Positions 55,590 through 64,000 of a stretch of 64,000 nucleotides of DNA are shown here, one piece after another; position 1 is the stretch's first letter, and each line of letters begins with the position of its first letter. The stretch comes from Bryopsis sp. KO-2023 (lineage: Eukaryota; Chlorophyta; Ulvophyceae; Bryopsidales; Bryopsidaceae). The stretch is from assembly GCA_030272585.1 (NCBI GenBank), contig BSYQ01000002.1, positions 558,001 through 622,000 on the forward strand, read 5' to 3'. The notes beneath the pieces are model-generated. The model worked only from the letters and a program-made list of their open reading frames with translations. It ran no database searches and had not been told where the DNA came from. The position numbers and the translations under genes were made by a program.

Positions 55590-56790
55590 CTGATGTTGGG
55601 TGCTCTATCTCCTGTCTATTGTATTGCACAATCTGTTGTTCGAAGTCTGACGCTTCTTTGTGGGGTGTGTTAACCAAAGCAGCGTGTGTTTCTAGGACTT
55701 ATTTGGCCAGCAGTGTTTTCATAACCTCTCAAAAGACGGCTTATCATGAAAGTGGCGGTGCAACCAAACTTGAAAACTGGGTTCGAGCCATGTAAATTGG
55801 ACTTTCAGACTCCTTTCAGAACTCCACATATTTGGCAGAAAGCATCTATTAAACTATAAACACAATAATTTTCATGGGAAGGAAGCTGTAAGTTGTATAT
55901 TTTCTCAGCACTTCACTCTTATTGACATAGCAAATTAATTAATTAATTATTGTCGACTTTTGGGTGACTTTTGTGTGAGGTTAAGTACCAAATCGATTGA
56001 CTTATGAGGTCCGACTGTCCGGACACGAAGTGATTGCTCACTTTCCTCGATTTGTTTTTCTTTAAATAAAAAAACCTCTCCCATACCCCCTCCCTCCCCA
56101 AAAAACACCTCATACTAACTCCCCCAGCCGCCGAAATATCCAAGGCGACCCAAATCCCGGTGGTGGAAGTACTCCGTGTCCACGAAGAAACGCGTCCACA
56201 AAGTCGACTCCACAAAGTGAAACCAAATTTGCCCTCCACTTTTTGGGTTGAAAACACTTCCACAGAACAACACCAGTGCATTTCAAAAATACAGAGCTTT
56301 TTCCCTCTTGAGCTCACCTCTACCACCTCGTCGGACGGCGGGGCGTACTTCACCATTAATGGTGCAATATTGCTTTCGACTCATTCGCACTATCGGAGCG
56401 GCTTGCGGCCAACTCTGCTCTGGGCAGTGGGGGAGCGCAGGGCTGCAAATGACCCCTTCTTCTTAAATGCCATATCCACCACGACCTGACGGCTAAACCA
56501 AGAAATCCCAAGGCGCACGCAGAAACCAGTGCGATTTTGCTCACCATCGTTGCTGTGTGGATAGAGAGTCTGCGCAAAAACTGGTGAGATTTCGTGTTGA
56601 CCTCCCTACGATATACCAGTGGACCCTAATGTCGTTATTTGTGGTTTGTCAACAGCACTTGGTGAGCTGTTGGTTGACGGATCGAACTAAGCAACAAAAA
56701 ACGCCGCCGTTGTGTGGTTATTACCGGTTTAAAAGCATTTGAGAAGAAAAGAACATCCCGCGAGCTCGCTTCGATCTGAGGACAGGACCC
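55590..56790. repeat. Right copy of the direct segmental duplication
   Basis: Direct repeat of 43740-45640, shortened by loss of the middle of the gene. Flanks such as CAGTGCGATTTTGCTCACCA are unchanged. Confidence 0.8.
56110..56547 (-). pseudogene. Decayed copy of the membrane-anchored gene
   Basis: Exon 1 is recognisable from ATG 56547 (MVSKIALVSACALGFLGLAV), but an insertion near SANES shifts the frame to an early stop. Exons 2, 3 and most of 4 are missing; the fragment VDFVDAFLRGHGVLPPPGFG to the final TGA (56112-56110) is joined directly to former intron sequence. It is a pseudogene by structure, and also supports the exon-end reading of the intact copy. Confidence 0.7.
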
Positions 56791-57884
56791 GAGAGAGCTC
56801 CAGCATCGTTGTGTGGTATCCCTGGGGAAATTATTTCGAGCATTTGCTCAAGTGAAAAAAAAGAGTGGCATGTTTCTGCTTTCCAGTGTAATGTTGGATT
56901 CGAATTCACTGCTCTTTTTTTCTCCAGTTTTTCGTGATCGTGACTGTAGAGCAGTGGGTTTGGGTATGAACTGGGAGCCAGGCGGCGCGACCGAAATGCA
57001 AGTGCCAAACCGATCTCTCTTTTTTTTCTACCCAGAGTCACCCTATCCCAAGAGCTAAATTTGATTATTCATTGTACAATTTATTATCAGTCGTGATATT
57101 TCACTCTGGTTGGGCAAACTAAAACAGAAAAAGCTTCTACACAAGCACTCAAAAAAATGAATCAACTGGTGGATGTTTTTAAGATCAACACAAAGGCACA
57201 TGTTGTTTACTGTTACGGCCACTGCAACACTTACGCACAACACGTCGAGATTTTTTATGTGGCGGGTTGATGCTCTTCGGACATAAACATTTCCCCTTAA
57301 TTTATACAGCAACCCATTCCGGTGCATGAAAATTCCTCTCATTAATGAGAATTAAGGAATATTCCTTCAATCTTTTCAAGCTGTTTCTTTGAAAATTAGT
57401 CACAAAGCCTTCTTATTTGAAGTACTCGTTCGGGCTTGTGTTGGTGTGAAACCCCCTGGATAAGGTGACTCTAGTTGGCCCTACATGATCCTTAAAACTC
57501 AAAACCTGTGCATAGGCTTCCTACCCCCCTTGTTTTTTTATTGTACCAGAGTTGGTGTGATCTTCCAAGTACATCAATATGTCGTGCCTAGTATTCATGA
57601 GTCTGATTGATCATATTTCTGAGTAGCTGGGTTGTCGGAGCTCTTTTCCAACGGCCAACCGCTCAGTGAGCCACGGACAGCGACCTCCTGACTCGGAAAC
57701 AACAGTGATATGGATCCGAAAAAACACCCCCCATCATTGCAGATCAAAAATCAAGGTTTTTTCATGGCACCCACAGTCTTGGCTCAAAATGAGAAAAAAA
57801 TCATGAAAAAGCTCCATACACTTTCGCCACCGGTTCATCTTCCCGCCCTCCAAACCCCCGCTCTTGAAAATGCAAGCATCCTAA
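56791..57884. other. Intergenic, no supported gene
   Basis: AT-rich DNA with scattered short frames on both strands; nothing recognisable. It separates the direct duplication from the right arm of the inverted duplication. Confidence 0.4.
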
Positions 57885-58922
57885 TTAACATGGAAGGAAA
57901 TCCCAAATAAAAACCTTGCCATGATAGTCGAGTGCCACAAGCTCACTTTCTCCCAACCACAAGCCCAAAAAATGCTCACTCCCAATCTCAATTTGAAACG
58001 ATCTCATGAGTTTCTTCTCAACCATGTCCCAAATATCCACCTTCCCATTATACGATCCAGTTGCTATTCGATCACTATGGAGATCAAGACAGCTCTCCCA
58101 ACCTGAATATGGGTATTCATGCTTGCACTCTCCATCTGTGAGACTCCAAAGTTTCATTTTTCTGTTAGAGGGGTTCAACACCCAATCTTCATGAACACAA
58201 AAAAGTTGGCCGATGCTTGAACATCCTCGAAGAATTCGAACACGTTTGCCTGTTGAGATATCCCACCCTTGAAAAATATTATTGGACTTTGCAACAAACA
58301 AAACTTCCTTTGTGCTAGACCATGCCAAGACATGAGGAAAAATATATGCTCTTTTTTGTAGACGCATATAACACTCCCAAGTCCCTCGTCGCCACACCCC
58401 AATGTAATCATCATATCCACCGCTTGCTACCATGTCTCCAGCCTCAACAATGGATATCACGACTTCAGTGTGTGCCTCGAATTGGGATGATAAAACACTC
58501 CCCTCAATGTTCCACACACTTATGAGTCCCGCGCGGTCACCGCACAAAACCTCATCCTCGAGTAAACAAAGACAAGAATACTCTTTTCTCGTTTCGAGAA
58601 CCTTCACAATTTTTCTCATCCCCAAATCCAATATGTGAATGGAGGTCGAGCACTGTACTGCAATCAGATTTCTTCTCCTCTTGGAACACCTTGACGAAGA
58701 GGCACCCAATTGAAGTGTGATGGGCTTCACATCCCCACACCTCCAAGACTTTTCCAACTCCATCTTTTTTTTCAAGGTGGGATCATCGACTGCAATCTTC
58801 CATGCTAAAGCAACACACGCACACTTTGCAACCTCTTTTGCTGGGAGAGGTGCCAGAATCTGAGTGATCACATCCGAATGTAAGTCCCATCGATCTTTTG
58901 GATTCCATCTTGCCCCTTCGTG
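57885..58922 (-). pseudogene. F-box/WD40 protein, right duplicate with lost start codon
   Basis: The propeller and F-box are open (RWDLHSDVITQILAPLPAKE to VFIWDFLPC), and the 55-base leader intron (donor GTAAGG at 58977, acceptor ending 58923) is kept. But five bases present in the left copy between the ATG and the F-box are missing here, so the ATG at 58908 reads out of frame (MESKRSMG...). The F-box frame stays open through the spliced leader exon but I see no ATG there; the first in-frame ATG is at about residue 62 (MELEKSWRCGD), after the F-box. It is either a recent pseudogene or makes a propeller without F-box, which could compete with full receptors. Repeats 4-6 differ strongly from the left copy. 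Confidence 0.65.
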
Positions 58923-59759
58923 CTGGAAGGGAAAGAAAAAACCAATCACACATCAGCCGGGATGATTCAGCCCTTACAGTCTGTCGACGATAGAAGTCGG
59001 GCGACAGATTCAATCTTTTTTTAGCCTTCCCCCGATCGGTTGAAACCAACCAGAAATATTTCCAGAAAGTGTCGATGCGAGTGCGTCTTTTTGAACGGAA
59101 AAATATAGTTCTTCGACAAAACTTATAGGCCGATTTCACGCACTCTCCTCTCGAGAAAACAAAAAAGACGTACCCGCCTCCCCCCCCTTGAAAAAACCGA
59201 CTTCGTCGTTATCCTGTGCAAGAAGAGACGAAAAAAACCAAATATGATCGAGACCCAATTCCTTCCGTACCCTGCCTTTTTCCCTTTGCGCAGAAAAAAC
59301 GTTGTAACAAAAAAACGCCCACGAAACCAAAACCACCCTCCACTTTTCGGGAGGATCGATCGAACACCAGCCTGCAGTCGACTGGAATGAAAACCCCATG
59401 CTGGACGGCACTTTTTGAGTCGCCCAGAAAAGCCACGCAGCCAGCAAACGTGTCGAAAATGAAAGGACCCCACACCCACTCGCCTTGAATCTTTTGAAAA
59501 CCTCCACGCATTGCCCCAAACAGAACTCGAACGTACGGAATCTCTCCTGTTCCTAACACATGACGCATTTAAAATAAGGTCACGTGGGGTGGTGATGTTT
59601 TCGGGTCGAATGCCTGATTGGGTGAGCTGCCTCAATTTCTTACTCCTTTCTTGCTTGCAATTTGAAGTCACTGACACTTTAAGTCTCAGTGATCCTCCTT
59701 TGTTTTTCTTTAGCTACAATTATGGGATTGTCATGAAAAATTCTCAATGATTTTTGTGG

Positions 59760-59844
59760 GCACAAGTGGCCGAGTGGTCCAAGGCGTCAGACTTAAGACC
59801 TGATGGAGCTCGTCTCCGCGTGGGTTCGAACCCCACCTTGTGCA
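59760..59844 (+). tRNA. tRNA-Leu (anticodon TAA), right copy
   Basis: 85 bases, class II: acceptor GCACAAG/CTTGTGC, D-arm GGCCGAGTGGTCC, anticodon loop CTTAAGA, long variable arm, T arm GTGGGTTCGAACCCCAC, discriminator A. Box B (GGTTCGAACCC) is perfect, unlike the left copy, so this is probably the functional one. The anticodon stem has an A-C closing mismatch in both copies. Confidence 0.93.
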
Positions 59845-59917
59845 GCAGTCCGTCGTTTCAGCCGCAATTCGTTTTGCCAGACCTAACGACAAACCAAGAA
59901 AGCAGCAGACACAGACA

Positions 59918-60301
59918 ATGAGCCCGATTTTTCAGGCAGGGTGTTGTGTGAAGCCCGATTTTTTTTTCCCACAAAGCGCTGCAGAAATCTCTTCTTCTAT
60001 TGAGGAGACATTGTTTTATTCAACTGATCCAATGACTGGATGGTTTTTTGAACTTCAGTTTCTCATCAACAAGATCGATCAGCGTGGGGCAGGGTTGGAT
60101 GTCAGTCCCGCTGGAGTACAACCGGAGATGTGCTTTCCACTCAACGATACCAGATCTTGCAGATTCACGGCAAAAGGTCCAGATTGTATCAAGAAAGTCG
60201 CCGAATTGGGCATTGTGGACGCTTTTTGGATGTTGCGCCCCCCTACATATTCACTGGGGGCTTGGATTCCTCCAGCCCAGCACTTCTCAGCGACTCACTG
60301 A
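59918..60301 (+). CDS. Small conserved gene next to tRNA-Leu, right copy
   Basis: The frame from ATG 59918 to TGA 60301 (127 residues) includes DPMTGWFFELQFLINKIDQR and FPLNDTRSCRF. Comparison with the left copy shows mostly synonymous change over about 48 codons and an in-frame indel before it. The first 20 codons are doubtful: a poly-T tract followed by CCCACAAAG looks like an intron end, and that stretch shifts frame in the left copy. The true start may be in an upstream exon. Family unknown. Confidence 0.45.
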   Translation: MSPIFQAGCCVKPDFFFPQSAAEISSSIEETLFYSTDPMTGWFFELQFLINKIDQRGAGLDVSPAGVQPEMCFPLNDTRSCRFTAKGPDCIKKVAELGIVDAFWMLRPPTYSLGAWIPPAQHFSATH

Positions 60302-61800
60302 CAACGTTTCTTTTGTTGCTTGCCTGTTTATCTTGCGGAACGGCCTGGGTTTCCCAATGCCCGCCCAGATCGTTATCATTGCAGTGGCGTCCGCCTCCAC
60401 CAGGTTCGTCGACTGCTTCCCCTACTAATCACGTTCGATCTTTCATGGCGGCCTACCAGATTTTTTTTTTGTTGCAGGAAAGCACTCAGTTGAGAGGTTG
60501 ACCCAAATACCTCCATAGCTAACCATGAAGTGGAGTGGATCCATCGCATCATTCTGGAAACGCTTGATTTTCTGACCCCTGGGGCGCTCAAAAATCCGCC
60601 AACGTGAGGTTGCACCAGTCAAGGCCCGCGTTCATATATTTTTTTCGTTAAAAAATCAGAGTGTTGCTGAATCCAGGGAGGCCACCTGTCAGCGAACTGT
60701 ATCGTAAGTGCCTTTTTGAGAAATGTTGGTGGTGTTGGTAACCTGTTGCCGAGTTTGTTCAGATGAGAAGCGTTGATGCCCGTTTTTTATTTTTTCGGAG
60801 TTGCGACATGGATACCAACCATGGTCTGCTCGATAATGTTTCGTTTTTGTCACGACAGGTGGTCCTTGTGGGGCTGGCGTAAGGGTCCAGGCCTCTTCCA
60901 GGGGGTGGGCACCTGTTGATCTAGTCCACCCTGGTCAGACTTTTTCACCCAATGGCAGTGGGTCTGACGACGCAGATACTTTCCAATCATGCGGTCCCCG
61001 CAAACCGGAAAGTAGGAGGGTGTTGATTCGGGGGCAGAATCGACTTTGCCACCAGACTTCCCTTATTATCTGCACAGGCCCTATTCGTTCTCTTCACACC
61101 AGAAAAAGAGTACTCGGATTGAAACGATTCTTTCTAATTGTTTTTTCTTATGTTTCCCCACAAAGAGATCGCTCCTGATTTCTCCAACAAGGGGCGGTTT
61201 GGTTCTGTGTTCAAACGAAGCTGTGGTGCCCTTGTGAATCTCGATATCCATCGTCTCCGTCGTCTAAACAATTCCGTTGGGCGTGGCGGTTGATTTTTTT
61301 GGCAGCGCCGTATTTGGTGGTTTGTGAATAGTCCCTGAATCTGGACTGTGGGTTGCTGATTGGTGCCGCCTTTCAAAACGCCTCCCCAGAACTGGCCCGG
61401 GGCAGCGTTTCAAGGACGTGGAGGAGAAAAGGATGAAAACTCTGTGTTTTTGTATTTCCTGACTATGGGCGTCAGTTCATTCAGTTCACCCTGGTCAGAC
61501 GTTTAGGCTCTGGCCTGGCATGTGTTGTAATATTTTTGGCTGGTTGGTAGGCCAGTTAGAGAAAAATTCAAGTGGAAAATTAGGTTTTATTATTGGACTA
61601 TTTCAATTTATCTATCATTCATTTCATTGAGCAGTGTCATGATGTAGTTTCTGTGCCAACGATGGCTTGAGGTTTCAATTGAATTGAATTTCGTTGATTT
61701 TTTCTTCAAGAAAAGAACTCGGCCAAGTTGGCGGAGTTCCTGCCGTCAGAAGCAACCGACAGGTGCGCAGCCGATGATGAAAATTTGATGTGGATGAAAA

Positions 61801-61815
61801 AACCCTAAACCCTAA
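61801..61815 (+). repeat. Two plant-type telomere repeats (interstitial)
   Basis: AACCCTAAACCCTAA, two units of the TTTAGGG complement, in the right duplication arm only. Two units can arise by chance or at a healed break. Confidence 0.5.
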
Positions 61816-61906
61816 TCTGATTTTGAGATGATACATCACTTTCTGAGGCTGGATGGGAGATTCTTGACCGAATTCTGCTTTGAAAAAGCAACGTTCAAGT
61901 TTCTTT

Positions 61907-62486
61907 TGGTTTTTTTATCCAAGGAGATATTCACTCGAATTTTCAGACCAGAAGAGGAGTAAAAAGAAAAGCTCCCCTAGAAATTGATCTTATATTGGAA
62001 TTGATCTTATATTGGTATGCAATCCAAAGCCCAATTCATCCAACCGCTCATTCATTAGCACAAGTCTTGAAGAAGTTTGGGTTGGAAATGTCACTCTCTT
62101 TCCTTGCGACTTTGAGATCCATCCGCCAATCAATTCGCTATTATTATAAAAATGTAATTACATGTGCAACAAACCATGCCTCTGTTGGAACAAAAAATAC
62201 TCAAGTATATTGATTTTAAATAAGAATGTCCATCATATTTCCAGTGGATTTTGTCCCAGTGTTCACCTATCCACAACAGAGATGAGCGATACTTATGTAT
62301 GCCTTGAAAGTACATTGAAAGAATACAAGCCCCGTCTCCACTAGTGTCCCCCCCCTTAACGTTGAAAAAAAAGTGACCCACGATTACTAGAAGAGAAAAT
62401 ACGGAAACTAAAAAAGAAAACTTTGAGGGTTTTTTACACTTGTGGCACGGATTCAAACCACTACTCTAAATTCCAACGATTCTTGG
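61907..62486. other. Intergenic, no supported gene
   Basis: AT-rich, with a short direct repeat (TTGATCTTATATTGG twice, 61984-62013). It is the shared 3' side of the F-box/WD40 gene at 62487. Confidence 0.4.
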
Positions 62487-63572
62487 TCAACATGGTAAGA
62501 AATCCCATATTTTAATCCATCCTTTATCATCCACCACGATGAGCTCACTTCGTTCTATCCACAAGCCAATAGGCCTGCGCTCTGTATGAATAGATTTGAT
62601 CACCTCTCTTTCAGCCGTATCCCAAACATTAATTGTTCCGCAACTCGACCCAACCGCGAGTCGACCATCATTCAGATCAACATCAACACACACGACCCAC
62701 TCATCCATTGAACACGGGTATGTGCCCTTCGACTCTCCATCTTTGAGACTCCAAAGTTGGGCTTTTTTTCCACATACTCCGCTAAACACCCAATCTTCAC
62801 AAGCACGAAGAGTTCCACCCAATATAAAATCTTCCCAATCAGGATGCGGTAACACAAATGATGAGTAACCTTTGAGAATATGAACACGTGTCCTCGTCGA
62901 AATGTCCCACACGTGAATGGTCGAATCAGACAACGCGGCAAGTAAGATTTTTCCGTTGTCACTCGATGCCAAGGTCCGAACATCAGAGTCTTGTCCAAGT
63001 ACCTCTTCACATTCCCAAGTCCCTTTTACCCACAATTGGACGAAACGATCATCATCTCCAGCACTCGCGACCATGTGTTCCATCTCGACGATACAAGTCA
63101 CCCTCCGGAAATGTGCCTTAAACCGTGATGTCAACATATTCCTCTTGATACTCCAAACGCAAATGTAACCCTCCTGATGACCGCTCAAAACCACGTCCTC
63201 GAGTAAGCAAAGGAAAGAGCAACCTTCTCCCGTTTCAACAACCTCCATAATTTCTCTCCGTCTGATATCCCATATTTTAATCACATTATCGTCCCACAAT
63301 CCTATCAGATTGTTTCTCCTTGCGAAAACAGGAAGAATGGAAAAACAGCTCAAGCCAAATGTGAAGGGGTCCCCATCACCACACCTCCAGGACTTTTCCA
63401 AATCGACCTTTTTTCTCAAGGTGGGGTCATTTTTGACAGCAACCATCCATGGTGATGCGACACATGCAAAGTTGACAACCTCTTTAGCCGAAAAGGATGC
63501 CAAAATACGAGCAATGATATCCGAAGGTAAGTCCCATTCATCTTCAATTCTGGAGTCCATCAGCGCCTCCAT
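62487..63572 (-). CDS. F-box/WD40 repeat protein
   Basis: 361 residues in one coding exon. F-box at about residues 12-57 (WDLPSDIIARILASFSAKEV, then VASPWMVAV), followed by KKVDLEKSWRCGDG, a linker shared with the 11942 gene, and a WD40 propeller (repeats ending KIWDIRR, CVWSIKR, QLWVKGT, HVWDIST, QLWSLKD, NVWDTAE, KIWDFLPC). Likely SCF substrate receptor binding SKP1. I chose the ATG at 63572, which directly follows a splice acceptor (CTCTTCTAG); the longer upstream frame is intron. It is a close paralogue of the first gene in the window and of the inverted-duplicate pair. Confidence 0.9.
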   Translation of the reverse strand: MEALMDSRIEDEWDLPSDIIARILASFSAKEVVNFACVASPWMVAVKNDPTLRKKVDLEKSWRCGDGDPFTFGLSCFSILPVFARRNNLIGLWDDNVIKIWDIRRREIMEVVETGEGCSFLCLLEDVVLSGHQEGYICVWSIKRNMLTSRFKAHFRRVTCIVEMEHMVASAGDDDRFVQLWVKGTWECEEVLGQDSDVRTLASSDNGKILLAALSDSTIHVWDISTRTRVHILKGYSSFVLPHPDWEDFILGGTLRACEDWVFSGVCGKKAQLWSLKDGESKGTYPCSMDEWVVCVDVDLNDGRLAVGSSCGTINVWDTAEREVIKSIHTERRPIGLWIERSELIVVDDKGWIKIWDFLPC

Positions 63573-64000
63573 CCTAGAAGAGAAAAACAAACCTGATAAC
63601 CCCTGTGGAGCGACACAGTTTTGCTGTTATTCTGACCTATGCGCGATCAACCTCGTAAAAAGAGGTTGGGCAACGAACAAGATGTTTTTTTTGAGCCATC
63701 ACCCAGCCTGGCAACGAACCCAGTCTACTTTTTTCGGACAAAAAGAAAAACATAAATTGAATTGTAGTTAAAGCCAGTGCCGTCCATAAAAAGCTGTACG
63801 CACCCAGAAAGCGGCGGCTCTGGAGCTGGCGGACCCGTCTTTCTTCCTCGCGAGAAAGGGAAACAAAAACATGATCGTAACATACTTCGTCCCGTTTTCA
63901 ATCCTGACCGTTTTTTTCCTGCACCCAGAAAAAAGAGAGGAGTAAACATGAAAATGCACGCACATTGTCTCAGCCCTGTTCGTTTTGGACGCGCCTATCC
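63573..64000. other. 5' flank of the last F-box/WD40 gene
   Basis: It includes the leader intron (acceptor at 63574; donor not fixed) and presumably the promoter. No other gene seen. Confidence 0.4.

Larger units (their letters stand above)
57885..61906 (-). repeat. Right arm of the large inverted duplication
   Basis: Reverse-complement copy of 7290-12964 lacking the 9.4-11.25 kb segment. Arms are about 45 kb apart. Identity varies: tRNA and early WD repeats are near identical, other parts clearly diverged. Confidence 0.85.

Noticed and set aside
62425-62480. tRNA-like B box (GGTTTGAATCC, minus)
   Set aside because: One mismatch and no cloverleaf around it.
1-64000. Standard-code reassignment of TAG
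   Set aside because: Terminators in the first gene and other frames use TAG at conserved ends, so a global change is not supported by this window.
1-64000. CRISPR arrays, bacterial operons, ribosomal RNA genes
   Set aside because: None seen; introns, chromoviruses, SKP1 and F-box proteins point to a eukaryotic nucleus.

Overview
The window looks like nuclear DNA of a single-celled eukaryote, most likely an alga or related protist. Genes carry short GT-AG introns, the ubiquitin-ligase subunit SKP1 has six exons, and Ty3/Gypsy chromoviruses and DNA transposons are present. I cannot name the species. Many exons below are too short or lack a start codon, so I built them by hand from splice sites and reading phase; no transcript was available.

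Layout. (1) 1-13 kb: the 3' end of an F-box/WD40 gene, two loci of a small secreted-protein family (a third is at 10.6 kb), a second F-box/WD40 gene (4.7-5.8 kb), and the left arm of a large inverted duplication (about 7.3-13.0 kb) with a tRNA-Leu, a small unknown gene and a third F-box/WD40 gene. (2) 14.4-40.8 kb: a transposon landscape. A CACTA-like end at 14.4 kb abuts a young, whole-looking chromovirus (element A, 14.6-24.8 kb) with an extra third ORF. To its right is a CACTA-like DNA transposon with two spliced minus-strand genes, ending at 40.8 kb. A second, rearranged chromovirus (element B, 28.0-37.5 kb) sits inside the last exon of one of these genes. (3) 41-43.5 kb: SKP1, then a hAT-type MITE. 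(4) 43.7-57 kb: an unknown membrane-anchored gene with a decayed direct duplicate, and a seven-exon gene for a 755-residue secreted Pro-rich/Cys-rich protein. (5) 57.9-64 kb: the right arm of the inverted duplication (a copy of the third F-box/WD40 gene with a lost start, the tRNA-Leu copy, the small gene) and a fifth F-box/WD40 gene.

Together: SKP1 is the adaptor that binds F-box proteins in SCF ubiquitin ligases, and five F-box/WD40 genes or remnants lie in the same 64 kb. They look like a locally duplicated, fast-diverging substrate-receptor family. SKP1 itself has an in-frame TAG where a conserved glutamate belongs, followed by a perfectly preserved canonical C-terminus. The strongest novelty candidates are this SKP1 anomaly, the three signal-peptide exons sharing an upstream box and an identical splice position, the secreted Pro-rich protein, the CACTA element with an unrecognised accessory gene, and the third ORF of the chromoviruses.
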